Shown here one piece after another: positions 55,152 to 64,000 of a DNA stretch of 64,000 nucleotides; positions within the stretch are counted from its first letter, which is position 1; each line of letters begins with the position of its first letter. The DNA is from an uncultured bacterium (GTDB lineage: Bacteria > Cyanobacteriota > Vampirovibrionia > Gastranaerophilales > Gastranaerophilaceae). The position numbers and the translations under genes were made by a program. Below the pieces are notes generated by a model. It did not search any database. It worked only from the letters and a program-made list of their open reading frames with translations, and was not told where the DNA came from. The DNA lies in NCBI GenBank assembly GCA_902774905.1, contig CACYKF010000002.1, forward strand, positions 61,696 to 125,695. Direction: 5' to 3'.

Positions 55152-55154
55152 ACA

Positions 55155-55976
55155 CTACAAAGAGTGTTTCATAATAAAATCAAATGCTTTTTCAGGCAGT
55201 ACAGCGCGTAAAAATACAAGCAGTTTTGCACAAAATCCGACAAGATATCTTGCTTTTGGTTTTTGAGTATTTACCGCTTTTAAAACAATTTTTGCTATCA
55301 AAGTCGGTTTTGATGCCAATTTGCAGTTATAAAACTTTTTCATTCCGCTTATAACTTTTAAAGCGGAATTTTTATATGCACCGTTTTGACAACATTGCTC
55401 AAGATTATCAAGAGCGATACTATCCCAGCAGGTTTTTATTATTCCAGGTTCGATTAAAACTACATCTATTCCAAACTCCGAAACTTCCATTCTCAAAGCA
55501 TCACTCAAGGCTTCAACCGCATATTTACTTGCGTGGTACCAACCGCCAAAATAACTGACAAATTTGCCTCCCATTGAAGATATATTTATTATTCTTCCGT
55601 TCTTATTTTCTCTCATATAAGGAAGAATCTTTTTTGTCAAACTTGCAAGCCCAAATACATTTACTTCAAACTGTTTTCTCGCTTCGTCAAGTGTCACATC
55701 TTCTATTGCACCAAAAGAACCGTAACCCGCATTATTGATTAGAACATCAATTTTCCCCTCTTTTTCTATTATTGTTTTTACAATATCTGCGCAGGATTGT
55801 TCGTTTGTTACATCCAAATACAAAGGAATTACTCCAAAGTCTTTGAGCGATTCCATTTTATCCAAACTCCTTGCCCCACCGTAAACAATATGTCCTTCTT
55901 TTGCCAGAAGTTTTGCACTTTCATAACCCATTCCGCTTGATGCACCGGTTATCAGTATAACTTTTTTATCTTTCAT
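55155..55976 (-). CDS. Short-chain dehydrogenase/reductase
   Basis: 273-residue classical SDR. NAD(P)-binding TGASSGMGYESAKLL, NNAGYG, the active-site Ser in NISSMGG and YHASK provide the catalytic triad (Y-x-x-x-K). The tail ends FDFIMKHSL with a hydrophobic segment. Substrate unknown; an oxidoreductase for a lipid or small molecule is likely. Convergent with the SnoaL-like gene. Confidence 0.92.
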   Translation of the reverse strand: MKDKKVILITGASSGMGYESAKLLAKEGHIVYGGARSLDKMESLKDFGVIPLYLDVTNEQSCADIVKTIIEKEGKIDVLINNAGYGSFGAIEDVTLDEARKQFEVNVFGLASLTKKILPYMRENKNGRIINISSMGGKFVSYFGGWYHASKYAVEALSDALRMEVSEFGIDVVLIEPGIIKTCWDSIALDNLEQCCQNGAYKNSALKVISGMKKFYNCKLASKPTLIAKIVLKAVNTQKPKARYLVGFCAKLLVFLRAVLPEKAFDFIMKHSL

Positions 55977-56064
55977 ACTAAACTTTCTGCCTTTTTGTGA
56001 CCTGTTAATATTAGCATAAAATAGAATTACTTTATATTTTGTCCTTTTATGCTAATATTTTGTT

Positions 56065-56583
56065 ATGAAATATTGTATAGAATGTGGTAAAGAACTGATA
56101 TTAAAAGAAAATTTCAATTGCGGTGTAAGTGAAGGTTTGGTGCCATATTGCACAAATTGTGAAGAATTTCGCTTTCCGCAGTTTAATACATCTGTCAGTA
56201 TGGTTGTTTTTAACAAAGATTATTCAAAAATTTTGTTAATTCAGCAATACGGCAGGGGGGTAAATATTCTTGTTGCAGGTTATGTTACAAAAGGCGAGTG
56301 TTTAGAACAAACCCTAAGGCGTGAACTTAAAGAAGAAGTTAATTTAGACTTATTATCTTTTGAATTTAACGCAAGCAGTTATTTTGAAAAAACAAATTCA
56401 CTTATCTGTAATTTTATTGTCCAAACAGAAAACGAAGATTTTGAAATCAACCCCGAAGTTGATTATGCACAGTGGTATTCAATAGAACAGGCAAAAGAAG
56501 TTATATACCAAAGCAGTCTTGCTCAGGAATTTTTACTCAAAGCACTTGAAAAAATCAAAATTCCCGCTATGTTAAAGCATTAA
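56065..56583 (+). CDS. Nudix hydrolase with N-terminal zinc ribbon
   Basis: 172 residues. C4, C7, C29 and C32 form a small ribbon (CIECG..CTNCEEF) followed by the Nudix box GYVTKGECLEQTLRRELKEEVNL (G-x5-E-x7-R-E-x2-E-E). The layout resembles NudC-type NADH pyrophosphatases but shorter, so substrate unknown. Its 3' end overlaps the flavodoxin gene, convergent, by 17 bases. Confidence 0.9.
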   Translation: MKYCIECGKELILKENFNCGVSEGLVPYCTNCEEFRFPQFNTSVSMVVFNKDYSKILLIQQYGRGVNILVAGYVTKGECLEQTLRRELKEEVNLDLLSFEFNASSYFEKTNSLICNFIVQTENEDFEINPEVDYAQWYSIEQAKEVIYQSSLAQEFLLKALEKIKIPAMLKH

Positions 56584-57037
56584 TCCATTTTTCAATTTCA
56601 GTATCCTTGGCACTGTTTTCATAAGAAGTGAAGCCGACTTTTACATCCGAATCAGGACAAATTTTTTCAATATCCGTATAGGTTGCAGACGCTCCGCCAC
56701 CGCCATGAGTACAGAATGGCATAATTGTTTTGTCCGTAAAATCATTTTCACTCAAAAAAGTTCTTACAGGACTTGCAAAAGTGTACCACCAAACAGGTGT
56801 CCCGATATAAATTGTTTCATATTTTGAAATATCAATTTTATCTGTTAATTCAGGTAAATAACCCTGTTCTTTTTCTTTTTGTGCTTGATTAACAACATCA
56901 GTATAATTCCTCGGATATTCATTGACAGGTTTAATTTCAAACAAATCACCATCGGTAATTTCTTTGATTTTTTCCGCTATTGCTTTTGTGTTTCCTGAAT
57001 AAGAATAATAGGCAATTAATACTTTGTTGTCTGACAT
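56567..57037 (-). CDS. Flavodoxin
   Basis: 156 residues. The FMN phosphate loop is YYSYSGNTKAIAEKI (usually T/S-x-T-G-N-T), followed by YIGTPVWWYTFASPVRTF and PFCTHGGGGASATYTDI. Carries one FMN and transfers electrons at low potential. GGAG seven bases ahead sets the start. It lies convergent with the Nudix gene. Confidence 0.93.
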   Translation of the reverse strand: MSDNKVLIAYYSYSGNTKAIAEKIKEITDGDLFEIKPVNEYPRNYTDVVNQAQKEKEQGYLPELTDKIDISKYETIYIGTPVWWYTFASPVRTFLSENDFTDKTIMPFCTHGGGGASATYTDIEKICPDSDVKVGFTSYENSAKDTEIEKWINALT

Positions 57038-57228
57038 TTTAACTCTCCTAAAATATAAATCGTATATTAATTATAACATATTTTTTAAAAATTGAAAACA
57101 AATTACAGAATAATTTATTATGGTTGACAAGACTAAATTCACTATAAATGAAGTTTACAAAACGAAGAAACTTTACTTTTTATGTATTTTATAATATAAA
57201 AAGGATAAATTGTTTGGGAGATAATGAA

Positions 57229-57915
57229 ATGAAAAAGTTTATACTATTAACACTGATATTATTATTAAATTTTATCACGGTACAACCTGTATTGGCGGAA
57301 TTGAATGAAACTCAGGAACTGAGTACTCCTGTTTTTTCTGCATCAGTTGAAGATGAAAAAGTATTTTTAAGTCCTAAAAGTACTTTTATTCTTGAATTAG
57401 AATCAGATATTGATGTAAACGAAACAAATTTAAAAGATGAAGTATTTTTTACTTTAGTTTCAAAAGTAACTACATCAAACGGAATGGTTTTGCCGGAGCA
57501 TACGCGTTTTGCAGGTAAATTTGTAAAAGTTAAAAAAAGTGAACCTATGTTCAAAAGAGCAAGGGCATATATCATAATAAATAAAATAATTTTCCCAAAT
57601 GAACAAACCTACACCGTGAGAATGGAGCCTAAAAAAGGAAGTGACTTGAAATCTCCTCAAATTTTAAATGCTTTAAGAGTTATTCCTGCAAGTATAGGGG
57701 TTATAACTTTTTCTGTTATAAGTGTTGCTGTGGTCGCAATAGAATCAGTAAGTGTTGTAGGTCTTGTTGTAGTTCCGAGAACATGTAAAGGTTTTGGTAT
57801 ATTAATAAGTTCATTGGCAAAAGGTTTGAATTATAAATTAAAAGCAGGAAGTAAGATTCAATTTAAATTGGATACCCCTGTGTATATTAAAGCAAGTGAT
57901 GTATTATCAAAGTAG
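57229..57915 (+). CDS. Exported/membrane protein, unknown
   Basis: 228 residues from ATG 57229 (GGAG upstream; an in-frame ATG at 57148 is rejected). A signal peptide MKKFILLTLILLLNFITVQPVLAE leads to a mostly beta region (to about residue 145). Near residue 150-180 a hydrophobic, Val-rich segment (SIGVITFSVISVAVVAIESVSVVGLVVV) may be a membrane helix. KLKAGSKIQFKLDTPVYIKA ends the protein. The pattern resembles periplasmic proteins with a conserved AG-x-K/T-x-F-x-L/TP-V/L motif, but no family is certain. Confidence 0.75.
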   Translation: MKKFILLTLILLLNFITVQPVLAELNETQELSTPVFSASVEDEKVFLSPKSTFILELESDIDVNETNLKDEVFFTLVSKVTTSNGMVLPEHTRFAGKFVKVKKSEPMFKRARAYIIINKIIFPNEQTYTVRMEPKKGSDLKSPQILNALRVIPASIGVITFSVISVAVVAIESVSVVGLVVVPRTCKGFGILISSLAKGLNYKLKAGSKIQFKLDTPVYIKASDVLSK

Positions 57916-58030
57916 GAAAACAGCATTAACAAAAAAGAGAATAGGGTTGTTGTAATTTAACATACAGAACAAGATGTAATTAACTATGAGATGGAGATGA
58001 AAACATTATAAATTAAATTTATTTTATTAT

Positions 58031-60302
58031 TCAAGATAAGTATTTACTAGAAATAACACGTTTTTCTTTAGGATATAATATATAATCATTATCATAAACA
58101 TTAATCTTCCCTATATCAGAAACTGCCATAAAATAACCCGCAATATCAATCCAGTATATCTTATTATTTCTTATTATAGGAATTACCCTATATTTTGGTT
58201 GTGTATATAATATAGAATTTCTGTCCAATTTTACTTGGAATTGTTCTTCATTATTATGTTCTTCTTCTGCACGTTTATTATATTGAATTTTATATATGTG
58301 ATACCATTTTTTGATTGTATCCGGATTGAAGATTTCATCGTTATTAATGTAACCATAGTTATTATAATAGTTTTGAGAAATTTTTTGAGCATCCACTCTT
58401 GTTATAACAGAAGAATCATTCGCCATTATATATGCAGTAACAGGATCAAGAGTTCCCCAAGTTATTATATCTTTTAGCCAAAATATAATCCAAGGCAATC
58501 CTGTTTTTTCTTTTTGATTACCTTTCAAATCATCCTTGTTTAATAAACATAAAGAAATAAAAGCACCTATGTTTCTAGTAAATTTATATAAAAATTCTTT
58601 ACTAATAAAATCATAATGATTTGAAGCGGTACCTGTAAATAGCGTTTTATCTTTTGAAAACCACCATTCAATATGTTTTTTTATTGTATCAAACTTTTTA
58701 TCAATTTTGATTTTTTCTATTTCATTAAAAATTTGTACAATTTTCATAATATAATTAATTCTGCAATTGTTTCCGAGAGAAAAGTAAGATTCCCCCTCTT
58801 TTAGAATTTTGTATATTTCACTAAATTTTGCTGTTAATTCCATTGTAATCTTTGGAGTTAATGAAACTTTATAAAAATAATTACGGTATTTTTTATTTGG
58901 ATAGATAGTTTTTAGAAGCGCTTTACATCTGAGGTTAATAACGTTTTTATAAAATATATAATCACTATTATTTACATAATTTGCATATGTATTTTCCCAA
59001 ATTTTTAATATTTTATCTTCTAAATCATCCTCTTTTGAAACATTATCAATTTCTTCTATAACTGATAATAAAAATTCATCTAAATTATCTAATACATTTA
59101 CTGCTTCGTTATTTTCATTAATTGGCCTAGTATTTTCGATCCATTCAATAAACTTTTCTCGACTTGTTTCTTGTGTAATCTTTTGCCATTTATTATAAAT
59201 TTTTTCTAATAACTTAAATAGTGCACTAGTTTCGTTATTTTGTGAATTATCCATAAATTCTTCTAAAATATTTACATAATTTGTATGTAAATATTTTAGT
59301 TGTTTTTCTTGTTGTGGTAATAAAATATAAGTTTGCCCTTCTGTTGTTAAACAAGGACGTCCAGCCCTTCCTATCAGATTTTTAAAATTTTTTATATCTA
59401 CTAAACTATTATCATTGATATCATATGGTTTTCTTTTTAATGATGTATATGGTAATAAAATAATCTCAAATGGTAAATTTATACCTTCAATTAAAGTAGA
59501 ATTTGCAATAACTACATTTATTATATTTTGTTCTACCAATTGTACTAATATTCTTCCTAATCTTCCCGGCATTTTACCATGATGTAAAACAATTCCTTTT
59601 TTTAATAATTTATATTCAACAGAATCTTGTCCAAAATAATCTGCACATATTTTTAATGCTTTATTATAAATATCTAATTTATCATTATTAGGTATTACGA
59701 AATATTGTGGAATATTTTCAACATTAGATAAATCTTCTTCAATGTATTTTAGAAATGGAGTTGCATATTGTGAAACTATATCTTCAATACCTAATATAGA
59801 AATTAATACAGTTTTATTTTTGTCTTTGTTTGTCTGTGAAGCATAGTTAAGTGCTGCCCAAAATAATCTTGGTCTCATTTTTTGAATACTTTTTTCATAA
59901 TTATTATATTTTTGGGGAAAAGGACATCTTTCAATAGGATTTAATATATAAGGGCTCTGTTTTTCTTCATTTTCAAGCTTTACAATTTTACCATCTATAA
60001 TATCAACGTATTGTTCATATGTACCCAGTGGTGAATAATAAAGGCGACCGATCGTTTGTCTAGTGCTTCTGTAATCCGATTTGATTGGTCTATCCTTTCT
60101 ACCAATGAATGCAGATAAGCTTTTTTCAATTCCATCAGCAATAGCAGATAAGCCTATGAATCTAGTATTTGCTTTTAATTTCATTTTTAATCGTGTAATT
60201 AATGTTTCCAAACAAAAAGCACGAGAGTCTTCGGAATTAATATTATGTGCTTCATCAGCGTATGTCAAGTAAGGACTAAAAAAATATTGAACTTTTTCAG
60301 AA
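58031..60302 (-). pseudogene. SF2 (Ski2-like) DEAH helicase, N-terminus missing at recombinase boundary
   Basis: About 755 helicase residues remain. Motif II YADEAHNI comes about 15 residues after the point where sequence composition changes, motif III is IGLSAI, motif V/VI IVIANSTLIEGINLPFEI and NLIGRAGRPC. Motif I (Walker A) and all earlier sequence are absent. The open frame continues into recombinase-like DNA (MTSMHRSYGSSPTSLNG), so that start is chimeric. The gene was probably broken by insertion of the element on its right, or the contig is misjoined. Ski2-like helicases occur in antiviral systems such as Hachiman (HamB), but the partner gene would be outside the window; assignment is only a possibility. 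Confidence 0.8.
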
Positions 60303-60305
60303 GAA

Positions 60306-60331
60306 AAGCTCCGGATTCTACAATCTGGAGC
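60306..60331 (-). terminator. Terminator at end of recombinase cluster
   Basis: AGCTCCGGATT, loop CTAC, AATCTGGAGCT with one wobble; T-rich on the minus-strand side. Marks the left edge of the foreign DNA. Confidence 0.75.
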
Positions 60332-60347
60332 TCTTTTCTGATAGATT

Positions 60348-61936
60348 TTACTGTTCTTCCATGAACCGTTTAAAGATGTCGGAGAACTTCCATATGATCT
60401 GTGCATGCTGGTCATCTGTTATCTCAACAGATTCTATAAATGTCTGCACCATACCGCTTGTCAGCTGAGATTCTTTGGAATATTTCTTCATCTCTCCGAC
60501 CAGTTTTTCAGTCTCAGGATCTTCAGAGGTCCTTATCACTTCCAACTTGTTTCCAAGTTCTGCAATCTCGTCAGTGAGGGTAGAAGACGCTTCACTTGTT
60601 TCCAAGTTCTGCAATCTCGTCAGTGAGGGTAGAAGACGCTTCATCCAGCTTTTGCTTCTTAGCCAGGAACTTCTCTTTAGGAAGGTCACCGGACATATAT
60701 TTGTCCATGTTGGAATACTTGTCTGACTCAATGCGTTTCAGTTCTTTCTGCAGCTTTTCGAGATCCGACTTGATCGATTCTGTTTCATTGCCGAGCAACT
60801 TTTTCTGCCGGTTCAGCTTTCCGGACAGATCATCTGACAGAGAGAACATACTTTGAAGCGACTGCCATACCATCTCATTGAGTTCATCCTCAAATACCTT
60901 TCCGTGAAAGCATTTGCTGTTGGCATCGTGTTTTGTCACTTCACAGGTAAAGTACGGCCTTTTGACCTTCCCGAAGTACTGGATCATTCTATGGAATCGG
61001 GCGTATCGCAGCCTGTGCAGCTGTCCATTCTTCCTTTGTGACAATTCCTTCATGCTGATTCTCAACTATGAACTGTTCTTCTTTAGGAACTACGGCAGTG
61101 TGCTTGCTTCCTACTGTGATGCGCTGTCTTTTGTGCTGAACAATGGCACCGTAGTACATTTCCTGACGGATAATGTTCAGCACCATTATTGAGCTCCATT
61201 CCTTACGCTCTGTCTTCAGCTTGAACTTCTTTGCCTGAGGATTCTTTTTCTTGAAATAGTCCGAAGGCGTGAAATCACCATCAGAATTCAGGGTGCGGGC
61301 GATCTCACCAGTACCCTTGCCGGAGATTGCGAGATCAAAGACTTTCCTGACCACCTGTGCTGCTTCAGGATCTGTTTCAAGCTTTCCTTTGACGGCACTT
61401 TTTCGAAGGCCGAAAGGAACATGGCCGCCCTGATATACACCTCTTTTCATGATGGCATATTTGGATGTGGTGACTTTATCAGAGAGATCCTTGCTGTAGT
61501 AATCATAGACAATGTTTTTCAGAACAACGTCCATACCGCCGGTAGTTCCTTTGTAGTCATCACTGTCATAACTGTCATTCACAGATATGAAGCGGACTCC
61601 CAGGAACGGGAAGATCCTTTCCAAATAGTCGCCCAGTTCAATGTAATCACGACCAAAGCGGCTGAAGTCTTTTACGGCAATAAGATTGATCTTGCCTTTC
61701 TTAACCTTCTCCATCATTTTCTCAAATGACGGTCTGGCAAAGTTTGTTCCGGAGTAACCGTCATCAAAGAACTCTTCTCTCGGGCATCCTTCGAATTCCT
61801 CGTGTTTGTCAAGATAGCGGTTGATCAGTGCTCTCTGATTGGTGATGCTTTCGCTCTCGGTCTTTCCTTCTTTTCTGGAAAGGTCAATGTCTGCAAGAGA
61901 CAGTCGGATGTAGATGCCTATGCTGTACTTAGCCAT
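60348..61936 (-). pseudogene. Large serine recombinase, degenerate
   Basis: The ATG at 61936 (GGAGGTGGAGA upstream) opens MAKYSIGIYIRLSLADIDL, with the catalytic Ser in RLS and DFSRFGRDYIELGDYLE. It overlaps the previous recombinase stop by 8 nt. The frame stops at 60989 after EEWTAAQAAIR, and the next frame resumes QYFGKVKRPYFTCEVTKHDANSKC without the first zinc-ribbon cysteines, so a stretch was lost here. A 49-bp tandem duplication (60545-60642) then breaks the C-terminal region again. The protein cannot be functional unless the reading is a sequencing error. Recombinase family is the resolvase/DUF4368 type. Confidence 0.87.
60545..60642. repeat. 49-bp tandem duplication in recombinase pseudogene
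   Basis: ACTTGTTTCCAAGTTCTGCA at 60545 repeats exactly at 60594, with period 49, ending GACGCTTCA. The length is not divisible by three, causing a frameshift. Confidence 0.9.
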
Positions 61937-63647
61937 TCTCCACCTCCGACAGTATCTCCCGCAGAATGCCCGAATACTCTTCCTTAGCATCGCTGTAGTT
62001 CATGATCAGTTCGACAGTTATCACGCCGTCCTTCTCATGCACCACGACTCTGTCGATCATCTTATCTACGATTTGCTGGGACAATTCTGTCTCGGATCTG
62101 ATTCCTTCTATTGCCTTGAGCCATTTATTGTCTCCGGCAAAAGCACCGTTGATCCTGGCTTTTTTCTGCCTGATTTCTTCCATTAATGCAGAAGCTGTTC
62201 TGTATTGATCATCGTATTCCTTCTTGAGGTAGATATACTCCTCATTGGAAACAATGCCATCAACATAGTTCTCATACAGCTTTTCCAACTTGGATTCAAT
62301 CTTCTTCAGCTTCATGGAAGCGCTGTTTAATTCTCCCTGATACTGATCCAGGAGATTTCGCTGCTTATCGCTTCCTTTCAGCTGGGACAGCAGTTTTTCC
62401 ATGTCGGTAGCATACTCGATTTGAAGCTGGATCTGTTCAAATACCCGTTGCTTGATATCGGTGTACTTAATGGCGTGTTTGGTACAGATCCTACGATTGT
62501 CGTTATGCCTTCCGCAATAGAAGACCTCTGTACCGTGATTCTTCCGAAGCGTATTTTTACGCAGTCTCATTCTCCCGCCGCATTCACCGCACCAGATTTT
62601 TCCCTGGAAGAGATTCTCTATTGAATCTCGGATCTCCTTGTTTGCATCTTCTCTGGCATGATATACCTTCGCAAACTCCTTGAATCTTCTTTGAACCTCA
62701 TCATAATCTTCCTTCGAGACCAGGGGCTCATGATGATCAGGAATGACGATCCATTCTTCTTCCGGAGCACGATGCATTTTGATTCCCTCGTATAGAGACT
62801 TCGGTTCTCTCCTGTATGCAAGGCATCCGGTATAAAGAGGATTGGTAAGGATATTCTTCACCGTACATCCTCGCCATTCCGGGTTGTTGTACTTCTCACT
62901 GTGCCAGATGCCAAGCTGCAGTTTCCTGACTGCGGGAGTCGTAGCTCCTAAAGCATTGAGCCTTCTGTTGATTTCAGGAATAGAAGCACCTTCCAGTCTC
63001 CACTTGAATATACGCTTGATGTTTTCGGCGACTTCCTCGTCCACATCAATGCCATATTCAACCGTCTTGGATTTTACATATCCATAAGGGATGAATCCCG
63101 GAAGGAACTCACCCTTAGCCATCCTTTCATCAAAGGAGGTACGGATTTTTCTGGAAATATCCTTTGCGTACAGCTCGTTGATCATATTCTTCAGAGGAAT
63201 CATGAGAGACTCTTCTGAACCATCCGTCTCAAAGCTGTCGAAGTGATCCGTAATCGCTATAAAGCGGACCCCCAGAAACGGAAATATCTTTTCAAGATAA
63301 TTACCTGTTTCGATATAATCACGACCGAAGCGGCTGAGATCCTTACAGACAACGGCATTGATTTTTCCTGCCTTGATCATATCCATCATTCTGTTGAATT
63401 CGGGTCTTTCAAAACTGGTTCCTTTAGCACCGTTATCAGAGAACACATCAGTCAGGGACAGATATGGTCTTTCCTCGATGTATTCTCTGCAGATACTGAC
63501 CTGATTCTCGATGGAATCCCCGTCATCGTTTTTACCGCTGTTTTCTACGGACAGTCTCGCATAGATTGCCGTGCTGAACGGTTTTACAGCCGGTGAAGTG
63601 CTTACGCATACAGCAGAACCGGTCTTCTTTCGACTTTTCCTTGCCAC
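61929..63647 (-). CDS. Large serine recombinase
   Basis: 572 residues from GTG 63647, chosen for GGAGGAG nine bases upstream; the open frame to 63728 overlaps the preceding gene. FSTAIYARLSVENSG carries the catalytic Ser, KDLSRFGRDYIETGNYLE the conserved resolvase core. The recombinase domain, a zinc ribbon (KIWCGECGGRMRLR..YCGRH..C) and a coiled coil (about 430-510) follow. It catalyses site-specific excision or integration of the element. It overlaps the next recombinase by 8 nt. Confidence 0.9.
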   Translation of the reverse strand: MARKSRKKTGSAVCVSTSPAVKPFSTAIYARLSVENSGKNDDGDSIENQVSICREYIEERPYLSLTDVFSDNGAKGTSFERPEFNRMMDMIKAGKINAVVCKDLSRFGRDYIETGNYLEKIFPFLGVRFIAITDHFDSFETDGSEESLMIPLKNMINELYAKDISRKIRTSFDERMAKGEFLPGFIPYGYVKSKTVEYGIDVDEEVAENIKRIFKWRLEGASIPEINRRLNALGATTPAVRKLQLGIWHSEKYNNPEWRGCTVKNILTNPLYTGCLAYRREPKSLYEGIKMHRAPEEEWIVIPDHHEPLVSKEDYDEVQRRFKEFAKVYHAREDANKEIRDSIENLFQGKIWCGECGGRMRLRKNTLRKNHGTEVFYCGRHNDNRRICTKHAIKYTDIKQRVFEQIQLQIEYATDMEKLLSQLKGSDKQRNLLDQYQGELNSASMKLKKIESKLEKLYENYVDGIVSNEEYIYLKKEYDDQYRTASALMEEIRQKKARINGAFAGDNKWLKAIEGIRSETELSQQIVDKMIDRVVVHEKDGVITVELIMNYSDAKEEYSGILREILSEVENG

Positions 63648-64000
63648 AGCGGTACTCCTCCTTTCACCGGTTTTGGCATTACGACCTGATGGGATAGCTT
63701 TTCGATGTATTCGATGGCTCTCCTGCATTCATCCTTGTATTTGAAGTTGACCTGAATACGGTTTCCCTCAAATACTTCAATGCTGTCGATCAATTCGACA
63801 ACAACCCTGCGGTCAAGTTCAGAAATGTTCTCGTATCTCCTGAAAACACTGATCCATACATTGTCCCTGTGATTGCCTTCGACAGCTTCCTGTCTTTCCT
63901 TTTTCAGGGATTCAATAGTTTCCTCAGCGTCGTTGATCTTGGCAGTGTAATTGTTCTTATACTGGAAATACTCCTGCTGGTTGATGATGCCTTCCTCAAG
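63602..64000 (-). CDS. Large serine recombinase, C-terminal fragment cut by window
   Basis: The frame is open to the window edge (begins LEEGIINQQEYFQYKNNYTA) and ends with ISELDRRVVVELIDSIEVFEGNRIQVNFKYKDECRRAIEYIE, the standard C-terminal end of large serine recombinases. It overlaps the start of the next recombinase. No catalytic part is visible. Confidence 0.85.
   Translation of the reverse strand, partial: LEEGIINQQEYFQYKNNYTAKINDAEETIESLKKERQEAVEGNHRDNVWISVFRRYENISELDRRVVVELIDSIEVFEGNRIQVNFKYKDECRRAIEYIEKLSHQVVMPKPVKGGVPLWQGKVERRPVLLYA

Larger units (their letters stand above)
60303..64000. mobile_element. Foreign serine-recombinase element, left part only
   Basis: From about 60303 the sequence becomes balanced in GC with different codon choice from the AT-rich chromosome. 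Three tandem large serine recombinases are encoded on the minus strand with a terminator at the left end. Clusters of this type are typical of Firmicutes integrative elements. The right end and any cargo lie outside the window, and attachment sites cannot be fixed without it. Confidence 0.7.

Noticed and set aside
58031..60415. Intact 794-residue protein starting MTSMHRSYG
   Set aside because: The first 38 or so residues are encoded by recombinase-side DNA and terminator sequence, so the start is an artefact of the junction.
1..64000. CRISPR arrays, tRNA, rRNA, tmRNA or SRP RNA genes
   Set aside because: No regular repeat-spacer pattern and no cloverleaf or conserved rRNA words were found in the gaps; short structured RNAs could still be missed by eye.

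Overview
The window is AT-rich bacterial chromosome up to about 60.3 kb and then changes abruptly to balanced base composition. Lineage signs are a short SigA-type primary sigma factor behind dnaG, MEP isoprenoid genes (dxr, ispE), pilin-like proteins with the KKGFTLAEVLITLG type of methylation signal, a PBS-lyase-type HEAT protein, a monocluster ferredoxin, and many small proteins of no recognised family. Together they suggest a non-photosynthetic gut relative of the Cyanobacteria (Gastranaerophilales/Melainabacteria type). This placement is inference from gene content and style; no marker-gene tree could be run.

Layout. 1-3.5 kb: an SF1 helicase (5' end outside the window) overlapping a RecB/AddB-type Fe-S nuclease. 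3.9-6.7 kb: a 938-residue low-complexity protein. 6.8-9.6 kb: mutL-ispE on the minus strand. 9.7-13.3 kb: an orphan DNA methyltransferase, a lipoprotein, an AGCS symporter and a family-4 uracil-DNA glycosylase. 13.3-16.3 kb: dnaG-rpoD. 16.5-17.6 kb: two related small proteins with matching leaders and terminators. 17.8-19.6 kb: lepA. 19.7-22.9 kb: a defence cluster (DUF4062 protein, HNH endonuclease, 5-methylcytosine methyltransferase). 23-31.7 kb: serS, two FxG-motif small proteins, a giant TPR/coiled-coil exported protein, a pair of membrane proteins, an XRE regulator and tag. 31.7-38.4 kb: acyl-ACP thioesterase, Na/Pi transporter, ffh, dxr and a SpoIID-like protein. 38.6-44.5 kb: HU, histidine kinase, pilin-like proteins, ferredoxin and an XRE regulator. 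44.6-50.8 kb: deoB, a DUF559 nuclease inside inverted repeats, hemW, histidine kinase, HEAT protein and an XRE regulator. 50.9-57.9 kb: aminotransferase, GT39-type membrane enzyme, second thioesterase, SnoaL-like, SDR, Nudix, flavodoxin and an exported protein. 58.0-60.3 kb: a helicase without its N-terminus. 60.3-64 kb: three tandem large serine recombinases (one dead, one cut by the window) that appear foreign.

The most unusual theme is a set of short multi-hairpin repeats. They lie between genes but also run in frame through genes (ispE, the RecB-like nuclease, the helicase C-terminus) and seem to supply Shine-Dalgarno sequences (nuclease, mutL). One family flanks a lone DUF559 nuclease gene as inverted copies. 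This resembles REP/RAYT units but with a different enzyme class, and I regard it as the best candidate here for an undescribed system. Other points of note are N-terminal FxG-motif proteins, a perfect 15-bp inverted repeat around the start codon of an XRE regulator, a palindrome upstream of the R-M methyltransferase, and the helicase interrupted at the recombinase boundary.
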